DNA of 64,000 nucleotides, taken from Pararge aegeria. Taxonomy: Eukaryota > Arthropoda > Insecta > Lepidoptera > Nymphalidae. Where the stretch lies: NCBI RefSeq assembly GCF_905163445.1, contig NC_053191.1, positions 4,960,001 through 5,024,000 of the forward strand. The letters run 5' to 3'. Of the stretch, positions 48,201 through 56,302 are shown piece by piece. The position numbers and the translations under genes were made by a program. The stretch's first letter is position 1, and each line of letters begins with the position of its first letter. The notes under the pieces were generated by a model. The model was not told the DNA's origin. It did no database searches and saw nothing but the letters and a program-made list of their open reading frames with translations.

Positions 48201-50582
48201 TGATCATGTTCTTCCAATTTTTTTAAAACATCTCTGGACTGTCCCCTTTCTAATGGTGTGCAATATGCCATGAAAAGTAATTAGTAACATCACTAATTTT
48301 CAAATTTTCTAAACTTGGTCGCAATTTTCTAATATTCAACAGGTGAAAGAAAAACAAGGGTTTGCGTAAATAACACTCACAAGCAGGTAAAATTTTTAAA
48401 TTTCGTAGGTTTTACTTGAAATAAAAATAATACATTGCATTTGAAACATTTATTTCATAATTTTTACAAATTCTGCTCAAATTGTTCACCCCTGTTTCGA
48501 ATGCAGGCCCGACATCTTTGACGTATTGTTACAGTTGTAGTCCGAAGCCGTATAGAAAATTTGAAAATTAGTGATGTTACTAATTACTTTTCATGGCATA
48601 TTGCACACCATTAGAAAGGGGACAGTCCAGAGATGTTTTAAAAAAATTGGAAGAACATGATCACTTTTAGTTTTTTTTTTATTAAAACCGAAAGTTGACG
48701 TTCAAGCTTATTTTTTTACGTAAAAAAAACTTTGCGGGGCTGTAAAACAAAAACTAGATGTTGCTGGCGTGTAATTCTAGTTTCAAAAGAAGCGTAAAAC
48801 GTTACAAATTAAAGATTAAAAAGAAAATTAATTAATACTTAACAACTTTATTTTTTATTAAAATTTAAATGTAGAATTTTTACAATTTTTAAAAAAACAA
48901 TTTAAAATCAGTATAAAAAAAACCGTTTGAGCAAGATTTTTTTACGAGGGCTGAAGAGATAGCCAAAGACCCCTCCAATCATCAGATTCGATTTGGCACA
49001 CGATGCACCAAACATCCTGTATATGTTGTGTGTATTGTCTGTTTGCTAGATGCCTGCCCTCTTCCCCCTTCTCAGTTAGACCACAACACATGCGCCAGTA
49101 ATCCAGAACAGGCGAATTCTCAGGTAAAAAATTACCGTTTATAACGTTTGACCCCACGACAATACTTTCAGATTATGCAAGGCTAGTCGTTTTCTTTAGT
49201 TCGTCTACCACTTCATATTTTTAGATTTGTTTTCACTGTTATAATTTCTCTCTTTTGTTTTCTTCTCTTTAATTACATTACTTTTCATCAACGCCCAGTG
49301 TATAGCGAAAGGGCGTACGTCCTGAATTATAATATATCTTGGTCCATATACCGTTTGGACGGGTCATCGAGGTTTTTACACATTAGATATCATGTCATAC
49401 TGGACCATAATATCATACAGAACTAGTACAAAACAACACTGGCGTATACTTCACTTATCTACATCAGATAAATACCATTACCCATTCACCGTAAAGTCGA
49501 TAACGTCTCTGAAGCCTGTGAATGTGGTCCATTGCTAGACGATTACGTTTATGTAAAATCATTTACATAAATTTCTATATACAAGAAACTACTTGATAGC
49601 GTTTCACTCTCTTAAAATTATGTATTATTTTATTGCGTAATCGTTTAGTTTAATAGAAAAAAAATCTTGGTAATATAACGTTTTTCTCAAGGCATGACAT
49701 TTTTATTATTGCATACGATTTTATTTCGTAGACACGTTCGAAAAATTATGACTGCATCTGTGTAAATTATACCTATTTGTTTTGTAAATAAACTTGCTTG
49801 GGTGTATGGCAATGCATGATTATTACTGCATTTTACAATGTATCTCGCAATATTTTTTTGTTTATGCATGTATAATGTCTACCTACTTTCAATGATAAAT
49901 GAATAATTGAAATAACCTTTCGAATTAATACCGAATTTAATTTAGAGTAATCTAAAACTATCTTCTTTAGACTAGAGAAACCAATTCTTAAATAGCAACA
50001 AGTTCAATGGTTTCGAGATGTACTTATCTACCCATTTACATTTTGTAGAAAATATGTAGCGAATCAATTAAATTCGCTAGTTTCCATAAAACTGCATCGG
50101 TGCAAGTTTGCATTAATAATGGCGCTAGTTTCATTCGATAGCATAAATCAGATTGCAGAGTCATCCACGTTAATCTGGTTTGGCTCTCTCGCTAATGGGA
50201 ATGCTAAGGGTTGGTTTCGGTGTGCGAGCAGCAGGCGAGGGCGAGAGGCGTGGTGAGCGCGCCGCAGACGACCACCGCCCGCACGAGCGCTGGTAACGTG
50301 AGCACGCCCACCGCTGTTCAGTCGCCGGGCTCCGCGGCAACGCTGTCCGCAATGCCGCCCATCGGCACAACCACGGCCGTCAGCACGTCGCCAGCCCGCC
50401 GTGGAGGCCCGGCCGTAGTGCCCGCGCCCACCGCGCAACCGCCCTCCCAGGCTCAGCAGCAACCTCCAACGTCGCAGGCCAACCTTATGCAGAAATTCAC
50501 CGAGATGACCGCTCCCGGCGGCGACATCCTCAGCAAGGGCAAGGAACTAATCTTCATGAAGTTCGGCCTCGGCGGCAAATAA
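33088..50582 (+). CDS. Rbp: RIM-binding protein, 19 coding exons
   Basis: Joined exons: 33088-33285, 34189-34387, 34776-35678, 35764-35884, 35959-36136, 36234-36366, 36912-37102, 37333-37536, 37616-37810, 38438-38632, 38791-39042, 43087-43176, 43869-44084, 44337-44576, 44973-45200, 45628-45790, 46847-47008, 49050-49123, 50232-50582. All junctions are GT-AG with compatible phases and give about 1,430 residues. The order is coiled coil (1-130), Ser/Thr/Gly/Asn-rich linker (135-430), SH3-I (~461-525), three fibronectin-III modules (~578-850), Pro/Gln-rich linker, SH3-II (~1072-1140), SH3-III (~1162-1228) and a Pro/Gly-rich tail ending KFGLGGK. This is the architecture of RIM-binding proteins, cytoplasmic active-zone scaffolds whose SH3 domains bind proline motifs in RIM and voltage-gated calcium channels. 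Exon 12 and the start ATG are the least certain parts. Fly Rbp is longer, so further N-terminal or alternative exons may exist. Confidence 0.93.
33430..33640 (-). mobile_element. LINE 3' UTR fragment in Rbp intron 1-2
   Basis: On the + strand it shows 'aacacttcgcagggcatgcc', 'tcataacaccggcaacaacg' and 'agaccggaacacagtattgc', corresponding in order to 7130-7260 near the RNase H LINE remnant. No coding part is present. Confidence 0.5.
34189..34387 (+). CDS. Rbp: Rbp exon 2: second coiled-coil segment
   Basis: Between the acceptor 'tctcaaaccag' and donor ACG|GTAAAT. It encodes AALETVRCEELQLELSSAM, then ASEIERIMAKIEQDNRILAE, a motif strongly reminiscent of insect RIM-BP. It ends in phase 1 (Gly codon split). 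Confidence 0.9.
34776..35678 (+). CDS. Rbp: Rbp exon 3: large low-complexity linker
   Basis: A 903-bp exon after the acceptor 'tggttgacag', ending GACG|GTACGT. The ~300 residues are rich in Ser, Thr, Asn, Gly and Leu with imperfect repeats such as SSTLAGLQSNLQNLGN and TSTLAGLASNLSSALGN. The last 90 residues (KLKPIDEIDLGLSRYG onward) are less repetitive. Probably disordered. Confidence 0.9.
35764..35884 (+). CDS. Rbp: Rbp exon 4: start of SH3-I
   Basis: Acceptor 'caatatttcag', donor AGA|GTAAGT, phases 1 to 2. Encodes KGRCCVYIARFSYEPPE, the RT-loop start (ALYDY-equivalent ARFSY) of the first SH3 domain. Confidence 0.9.
35959..36136 (+). CDS. Rbp: Rbp exon 5: rest of SH3-I
   Basis: Encodes ELSICAGDYLLVWGPPDPS and DGRRGLVPANFVQRL. 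The conserved W (VWG), G-L-V-P-x-N-F and final VQRL complete SH3-I. Phase 2 to 0. Confidence 0.92.
36234..36366 (+). CDS. Rbp: Rbp exon 6: acidic linker
   Basis: Acceptor 'gcattattag', donor ATG|GTAAGA, phase 0 to 1. Encodes AVVATLRDADETATTAISDL and an acidic end SECPEDDD, linking SH3-I to the fibronectin modules. Confidence 0.85.
36912..37102 (+). CDS. Rbp: Rbp exon 7: fibronectin III module 1
   Basis: Acceptor 'tcgtcgttag', donor CGG|GTGAGC, phase 1 to 0. VPAPRQLTLERQLNKSVLIG and ESYHVYVDGVLKTTVKATER are highly typical of RIM-BP FN3-1; W in 'IGWTAPEG' is the core tryptophan. Confidence 0.93.
37333..37536 (+). CDS. Rbp: Rbp exon 8: end of FN3-1 and start of FN3-2
   Basis: Starts PHRISVRSVTVTRRTSRDAA after the acceptor 'atttccaaag'; later VTCSQAVISWLPANSNHQHV provides the core W of FN3-2. 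Phase 0 to 0, donor GAA|GTAAGT. Confidence 0.92.
37616..37810 (+). CDS. Rbp: Rbp exon 9: rest of FN3-2
   Basis: Encodes GVYRHTITGLSPSTQYRVTV, with the L-x-P-x-T-x-Y-x-V FN3 motif, and ends LPKGLPDPPNEIM. Phase 0 to 0; donor ATG|GTACAA is weak. Confidence 0.92.
38186..38306 (+). other. Possible extra exon or relic in Rbp intron 9
   Basis: A pyrimidine-rich 'cccctgtccctttcaag' precedes a 120-bp open stretch reading IYHDLQARGTMENFEEVAS, then ATINPAPGQIFIDSAHVV, followed by G|GTAGCT. The codon-like composition is suggestive, but its phase (1) does not fit between the phase-0 exons 9 and 10, and FN3-3 joins exon 9 perfectly without it. It may be a relic of an inserted gene or element. Confidence 0.2.
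38438..38632 (+). CDS. Rbp: Rbp exon 10: fibronectin III module 3
   Basis: VEAGPQDGTLLVTWQPV, SGPVTGYAVYADGKKVTDVD and GDHALIDIGKLIGLNPKCVT are near-diagnostic of insect RIM-BP FN3-3. Phase 0 to 0; acceptor 'ggtgtcgcag', donor ACT|GTGAGT. Confidence 0.93.
38791..39042 (+). CDS. Rbp: Rbp exon 11: end of FN3-3 and Pro/Gln-rich linker
   Basis: VRTKSRDSQSSDSAPTAIPP finishes the FN3 module. A linker follows with RPQPYQQHQQVIEHDENL and EIFPAANRHD. Donor CAG|GTGATA, phase 0 to 0. Confidence 0.9.
39043..43086 (+). other. Rbp intron 11
   Basis: About 4 kb of AT-rich sequence. Open frames in it are short and AT-driven. A less AT-rich block with TATATATA lies near 41050-41170, but nothing supports an internal promoter beyond composition. 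Confidence 0.5.
43087..43176 (+). CDS. Rbp: Rbp exon 12: acidic cassette exon (candidate)
   Basis: A 90-bp, 30-codon open stretch in phase 0 between 'ggtacctatcag' and CAG|GTCTGC, encoding QSGIPAIEITKEGAVEGG and SEDEEATHRRAQ. It is GC-richer than the flanks and fits the reading frame of exons 11 and 13. The short Ile-rich motif before an acidic run is plausible for the RIM-BP linker. Poor pyrimidine tract and weak donor suggest optional splicing. Confidence 0.6.
43869..44084 (+). CDS. Rbp: Rbp exon 13: Pro/Gln-rich linker
   Basis: Encodes QQPSQPAQASQQPSGQQF, later YPSQTQPYQNPPPRNHHERG, ending PPNPHQ|GTTTAT. Phase 0 to 0. The acceptor 'gacgtcagcagcagcc' offers three AGs in a row; the first was chosen, so one or two Gln are uncertain. 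Confidence 0.85.
44337..44576 (+). CDS. Rbp: Rbp exon 14: Gln/Pro/Gly linker and start of SH3-II
   Basis: QQMQQMQQGPQGQMPQYGPR leads into CRYFMALFDYDPVTMSPNP and ELPFSDGDIIK|GTAAGT. ALFDYDP and the ELPF-GDIIK motif are the RT loop and first strands of SH3-II. Tandem acceptor 'acaacagcag'. Confidence 0.93.
44973..45200 (+). CDS. Rbp: Rbp exon 15: rest of SH3-II and start of SH3-III
   Basis: VWGDKDADGFYWGESRGRRG then YVPHNMVAEV completes SH3-II (W, G-Y-V-P-x-N). RRMVALYDYDPQELSPN begins SH3-III. The pair in one exon is typical of RIM-BP. Phase 0 to 0. Confidence 0.93.
45628..45790 (+). CDS. Rbp: Rbp exon 16: rest of SH3-III
   Basis: VELSFHTGQIIHVYGDMDDD then RGLVPSNFLAEA. Phase 0 to 1. This SH3 has Tyr (HVYGD) where many SH3 domains have the first Trp of the WW pair. 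Confidence 0.93.
45791..46846 (+). other. Rbp intron 16
   Basis: AT-rich, no recognised element. Confidence 0.6.
46847..47008 (+). CDS. Rbp: Rbp exon 17: Gly/Pro/Arg-rich tail
   Basis: Encodes GTIPGGGQGRGRGPPPG and RGPPPPPRDNVAPAPRNHHR, with SH3-ligand-like PPPPPR. Acceptor 'ttggtatag', donor CAG|GTAAAA, phase 1 to 1. Confidence 0.85.
47845..49019. repeat. 1,175-bp inverted repeat with 467-bp arms (foldback DNA element)
   Basis: The left arm 47845-48311 and right arm 48553-49019 are reverse complements of exactly equal length. They look identical along all parts I compared, including a 10-base A/T run, with a 241-bp spacer between. The outer ends are CAGGATGTTTGG and CCAAACATCCTG, bordered by TATA on both sides (47841-47844 and 49020-49023), compatible with a TA-type target duplication. 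The spacer holds the end of a protein frame on the - strand (separate entry). The whole lies in Rbp intron 17. I infer a DNA transposon with long terminal inverted repeats. Confidence 0.85.
48464..48544 (-). pseudogene. Transposase-like C-terminal remnant in the palindrome spacer
   Basis: The - strand frame reads RTTTVTIRQRCRACI then RNRGEQFEQNL and TAA at 48464. 'RxCxACI-xx-GxxFE' closely resembles the last residues of a family of insect mariner-like transposases ending 'R-C-ACI--GGHFEHLL', recalled from memory. Upstream the frame closes within the right arm, so only the last codons survive. Confidence 0.4.
49050..49123 (+). CDS. Rbp: Rbp exon 18
   Basis: After 'ctgtttgctag' (AG at 49048-49049) it encodes DACPLPPSQLDHNTCASNPE and QANSQ, ending CAG|GTAAAA. 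Phase 1 to 0. A second AG at 49077-49078 ('ccccttctcag') would give a frameshift with exon 17, so the first is chosen. Only 30 bp separate it from the palindromic element. Confidence 0.75.
49124..50231 (+). other. Rbp intron 18
   Basis: AT-rich, no recognised element. Confidence 0.55.
50232..50582 (+). CDS. Rbp: Rbp exon 19: terminal exon
   Basis: Encodes QARARGVVSAPQTTTARTSA, a Pro/Ser/Thr/Ala-rich middle, and the compact end SQANLMQKFTEMTAPGGD, ILSKGKELIFMKFGLGGK, TAA at 50580-50582. The well-ordered last 35 residues contrast with the disordered rest and are likely the conserved part. The acceptor region 'gcgagcagcagg' again has tandem AGs. Markedly GC-rich. Confidence 0.9.
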   Translation, partial: QARARGVVSAPQTTTARTSAGNVSTPTAVQSPGSAATLSAMPPIGTTTAVSTSPARRGGPAVVPAPTAQPPSQAQQQPPTSQANLMQKFTEMTAPGGDILSKGKELIFMKFGLGGK

Positions 50583-50870
50583 TGTCGGCACGGCCTCTAG
50601 GGCCTCTATCCTCGTGTGAGTGAATGCGACCTTTTTATGTACCTACGCCTGAGCGGAGGGTTCTGATGCTATTTCTCTGTCGGCTCTTAATTTGGCCGAG
50701 TTGTGTATTGAATTTTTCTACTCTAGGCAATTCGATTTACCCTTAACCGTAATTTAAGGAAATCTTGTAAATAATTAAAAATTAAAAAAATTCAATAAAC
50801 GCACAGTTTAGCGAATATTCAAATATTTAGTGGTCTCGATAGTTCGCACGGTTGAAGAATAAACACCCAT
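50583..50870 (+). other. Rbp: Rbp 3' UTR, proximal part
   Basis: AATAAA signals lie at 50794-50799 and 50858-50863, the first about 210 bp after the stop. Neuronal genes often use distal sites too; many further AATAAA-like hexamers follow. Confidence 0.6.
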
Positions 50871-53800
50871 GGTTATAGTTACGTGTAATGTTTTCTATCT
50901 TCCAGACCTGTGCCCGTCTGCCAGGTTAGTTTATAAGTACCCAACATTGTGGAGGCTCATCGAGCTAAAGCTCAGTCTGCATCCATTCCATGGAAACTAC
51001 GCATACGGTGATCCTCCACAATAGTCGACTTTGTATTTATTTCGTGTATAAGTACGTATTATCCTTATTTATATGCACTCTGACTGTTATACTTCCAATA
51101 GGTTAGATTGCGAACGTTTTTATACGTTGTTAATCGCTAGATATCAGTTTCCTTATCAAATAAAATAGACGATTCTAGTCTCGCAACATAAGTGGACATG
51201 TTTTATAACGGCGTAGGTACTAACGACATTTTTACACGGGTAAAACTTCGATTGGCCCATTATTTGTGGTGATTCGTGTTTGAACCTGCAACCGTCCTTG
51301 CAGAACTGTATCATTAGCACCAGATTGCTGCACCTCACAAGCTCGACAGTATCGACTATCGAACAAAACACGTAATCGATTAGGCTCGAGGCATTGCGCC
51401 TTAATTGCCGTGTTGTTAAAGATTTTTATTTTTCTCGAAAGAATCACTTCAGTAACTACATTTAATCGCATAATAGACATTGACAGAAAACAATAACTTC
51501 ACTTGAAACTTTTAAATATATACTGTAGCCGAGATATCAATATTATAACAATTAAAAACATTGTTTAATGTGTCTGTAATTTGTAAGAAGTTTAATAATA
51601 ATGCGTTTTGTATAAAGGTTAGAAATCTTTGCTAAATGTTACAAAATAAAACAAATACACGTTCGCACTTTATTTCACTAATTACATAAATTCTTTAACA
51701 GAATGCTACGTCTATTTTAACCGACGTTATTGTGTTTCGATACCGGAATACCGTCGATCCTTGCGAGGTGAACAATTTCGTACTAAGTGCACGGTGCCGA
51801 CTTTAACCGAAATCAATACGGCAATAAGCATGCAGAAGTGTGAGTGATCATAATTACCTGTTTCAAATGTTTATAATAATGTTGAATGTTGATCTGCAAA
51901 TTTTACATAATATATTTTAAAATAAAATAAAAAATCTTAATGAACGTTACACTCTATTCGATGTTCTCGATACAATAAGTTGTGTTAATAACAATAATAA
52001 TAGTTATCAGTGTATGTACGTAAAAGTTAATGTAACATAGGTGCCGGAGTCTTTAGAGTAAGTTTTCAAGTGAACAAACGTGGAACCAAAAAATCTGTTA
52101 TTTTTATATGGTAAACGTCATTATTTGACAACTCGATACAAATTTGACAGATTAACGATACTACGGAGTAACGTTTGTTAACTTGTTAACTTAAAATAGG
52201 GGCTCTCTTATAAGATTACAGTTAAATCCCGAAACACTACTTGATAATTATATACCTAACTATCTAAGGATTTTTGTAAGTGCATTATCCATAGTTATTT
52301 ATAATACGAGAGCGCAAATTTGTAAATTAAAGTTGAGGTGCAAATTCTCAGCCCGAGCCCCAAGCGAGGGTTTTCATGGCGCCACGTGTTTAATTATCAA
52401 TGCACACGTGTACGTTTTTCAATACATATGTGAGTAAAAGGCACCAAACACTTCCTAGCTATTCATAACATTCAAAAGAAAATAATATTACCGTAAAATA
52501 TACTTTATCGGCATACCTACAGTTGTAATCGCATAGTATGCTATAATAATCTAAATAACAGTCATTTTGCGAGCAAATGTATTGAAAAATATTAATGGTG
52601 TATGAATCAAAAACTTCGCATTCTCGAAAATAAAAATATTCTGTGATAGTAGACACGTTATAACATCTCTCATTTATATATCTATAAATAATTGTAACCG
52701 AATGCGACATTTATCACTTAGATTTTCAAGATTCGTTTTTGTTTTTGTCTTCTCGGGCATAATAATAAAAACAAATAAATTGTAAATAAGCGGAGTGTTA
52801 CAAAATTTTTCATTAAAATGTTGCAGTTAGGTAACAGAAACATAGCTTCCTGCGTAAGTTTTGATTTTAACAAACGTTAACAATCCTTTAGTCTGCTTTA
52901 GAACGGAGCTCTGTCTCACGAGATGTCAAATCGTGACATTAGACTGTCCACAAATAATTACAATGACACGTAAACGTTACGTTTGTTAACTTGAATTCTT
53001 ATACTAGAGATTAGCTCTAATTAAAATAAATATTTATATTACGTAATCAAAGGTGACGGTCAAAAATTTATGCGTAATCATAGCATTAAGACTGGTATCC
53101 ATTTACCAATTTTAATTGTTAAAATCCACGAATAGATTTTGATTTATTCAGGAGCAAATAATATTTTTTCTATCGAACAACTGACGCAACAGGTAATGAG
53201 GGTTTTATGTAAACTATCACTCGATTAAATGATTTCCAATAAGTTGCCAACTGGTTGTCTCCATGCAACGCATAATTTTATAGCGACAGTTGTCATTTTG
53301 TATGGAGCGAAAAGGGGCCAGGGGTTAGCAACTGTTGGAAATTTTATGGGATTTCTATCTCCATAAATTAATACAGAATTTTAATTTTCTACATTTTTTG
53401 ATGCCTATGGTACCTACCACCATACAGTGACAAGATAATGGACCGTCTCCTTTTGGAAAGCAACATTGTAAAGTAGTGTCGTTTGTTTAACTGTCTTAGT
53501 AGATGATTAAAGAAAACTACTTATTCTATCTACTAAAACTATAGGTAGGTACCAACAAAATATCGTTACCACAGTGTTAAGACTTTTTAACTTAAATAAC
53601 TTCTATAAGTTTAGAAGCAGACTGTCGTCATGAAAATCCAATACCACGCACTTTTTGAAAAAATGTATCTATTTTGACAGTGTGCGATTAACTTTAGAGT
53701 TTTTCATTGGTCAATAGCTCGGGGAATACCCAGCAGGTATATAAACCAATAGAAATGCGCCATTAAACTGATGTTCAAATATCGCGGTCTTTCTTATCTT

Positions 53801-54870
53801 CTAAACAAAATTTAATCATACATTGAAAATGATAAGGCCATAATTGTATCGAGCCACTAAAAGACTGCTTGCATGAGAGTTATATTATTTAAAAAAAAAA
53901 AACATTTATTGTATCATTAAAGCATTATGCTGAGGAAATGACCTATCAATAATGATCGATTTAAATATTGGAAAAAAAAATCAAGACATTTCTTTTTGAT
54001 ATTTTCTTAATTCTAATGTATCATTAGTAATTTTTTCTATCTTTCAGGATATATCGATTATTATTGATGGACTAGAATCTTAAATCTTAACCACTCCTTT
54101 CAAAATAACCATTGCTTTATTTTTCTAACACTACTCAAATATCTATCTCTCTTGGGGTATGGATGAATTTGTAATCGAAGTAGAACATAATTGTAAGTAC
54201 AGTTATATAAGCACTTTAAATATAGGTATCAGGCAATAGTAAATAGGCATCTTCATGCGCGATCCACCCAACAGTCAAAAAAAGATAAAAAAAGACTATT
54301 TATGTCAAAAAACGTCTCCATATACTGAACTTGACACATAAGTGTCATTTTATTCGTACGATGCAGTTTGAAAAATGAATTAATATACGTACTGTATCGT
54401 GCAAATAGTAATTAATAAACTTTCATGTCGCGAACCCATTAATTTTGTGGTATAATTAATTCATATTAAATACTTAGTAGTAAACTCCTCCGATTCAAGC
54501 CTTTATTTAAATTTCATAAATTACAGTTCCAAACTTCATACTTTCATATTTATAACAGAAAGCGGAGGAGAAAATGTTTCAATGACAATAATAGTAGATA
54601 GACTTGAAAATAGTGCAAATACGGACCAACTGTTCTAACGTTTGATTTATATAAGCGCAGAAGTTTTGCGTTTAGTTATACTTAAGAAAATCTGAAAGTC
54701 ATAAGCACCGTAAAAATATCATACTGGAAGATAGAACCTTTTCCTTTTAAAATTATAGCCCGATGTATCCTATCAAATGCTTTCATTTCCATTGACTACT
54801 TCTCAGGGTCTCTTGTTATATTTGGGGCCAGTCCTCGAAAATGCAGAGCGACTCATACGCGTTTCGTAAA
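50871..54870. other. Intergenic or distal 3' UTR, no recognised gene
   Basis: AT-rich. A 9-bp inverted pair 'ttgtggagg' / 'cctccacaa' spans 50946-51022. Open frames on the - strand at 51232-51480 show no known family. Poly-A near 53890 and 53970. Confidence 0.45.
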
Positions 54871-54874
54871 ACAC

Positions 54875-54960
54875 CCGTTCACTACTGGGCTAAAAGCCTC
54901 TCCCAATGGAAGGGTTTGCCCATAATCAAGCTGGGCAGACGGGTTGGTGATCACAGCAGA
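54875..54960 (-). repeat. Interspersed repeat F fragment
   Basis: 'ggaagggtttgcccataatc' and 'gacgggttggtgatcacagc' match the repeat at 63125-63220. Confidence 0.5.
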
Positions 54961-56127
54961 TTTCAGTATGTTGAAATGTATACCTACTCTATTTTTTGTG
55001 TCACCTAATAGAAACACATTACCTTGGTATATTGATAGAGTTCATTTACCCTTGATAATTGTGACAATTATGTTTGTAATTTGTGCATCGTATTTGCTGA
55101 TATTGAAAAATTTTGCACATATTTTAATACAATACTTCGTCGTTACGGTCGTCTAACTCATTTAAGATAACCAACTCAGCGCATTGACTAAAGGTTTCAT
55201 AAGTCGAGTCAGATTTTTCGGGTATGACATTCAAAAAATATTTTTCAGATTTCAAAATAACAACGATTAACGATCCATAATTCTTACCGGAGATTTTTAT
55301 TACTTTTTGGTTAGAATTTGGATACACTCCTATTTGAAATACATTTTAATAATTAGTAAATGATGTATGGACATTATAATACCATCGGGATTCCTTTTAG
55401 ACAACAAAACCCTTAGAGAAAAGTCTGTATATCGCCAACCTATAAACTAGAAATTAATTGCAAGAAGTTTCATATTTCAATTTCAAATAGATTAGGTTAA
55501 TCTAAAATTGTATGAACATACCTTTTAAGGTATTATATAATCATGATAATATTATTTGTTTGCGAAGATTTTGAATTTACAAATACTAAAAATATATTTG
55601 AGTTTTTTAACTACCGACAGCAATGGATATCTTTGCAACGAGTGGTTTTAAGCCGCAGGTAGACTAGCTGAAGGGATTCGAAAAAAGTTTACTTTCCTTA
55701 CTTAGTTCTCTTGCAAATGAATAAGCGAGAAAACTTGTATACAATCAAAATAGTTTTTCAATTACGTATAACTTTCAGGTAAGTATATCTATACGTAAAG
55801 AAAGAATCTGATGTGTATACTTATGTATAAAATACCTAAAATTGTATATGTAAGTATTATGTATATACCTATATCTGAAATAGATATTACGATAAGGTAC
55901 AGATACCGAGAGGATAAATGGGTTTGTCTCCAGGATCTATATTTTTCGGTACTTTTCAATTTGACACCAAAATCTATACGTTGTCTTAATTTTATTTTCA
56001 TCCGCAATATTAGGTATTATATCCCAATATTATAATCTGTGACAATCGAAACAATAAGATGAAATGGAAATAATATGGTAATTAAAATCTAACCCCTACT
56101 TGGGAAAACACGAATACATACATATAC

Positions 56128-56302
56128 ACAGTGGCGTGCATAGATGGTATGCACAGAGTACGAGTTATAAAAAACTTAAGGATAGGCATTGTAAGAGTTA
56201 TAAACAGCCTACCGTTAAGTAGTTATAACTCTTACAGGAGATTTTCTTTATTTTATATTATCTGCATACACTGTGCAAACCCTCTATGCACACCACTGCA
56301 TA
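56128..56302. repeat. MITE, family E
   Basis: Inverted ends 'AGTGGCGTGCATAGATGG' and 'CCCTCTATGCACACCACTG', and core 'acgagttataaaaaacttaa' as in the copies at 12881 and 29156. Confidence 0.65.

Noticed and set aside
51156..51480. Overlapping - strand ORFs downstream of Rbp
   Set aside because: No domain, no splice signals; the frame content looks like an old repeat or chance.
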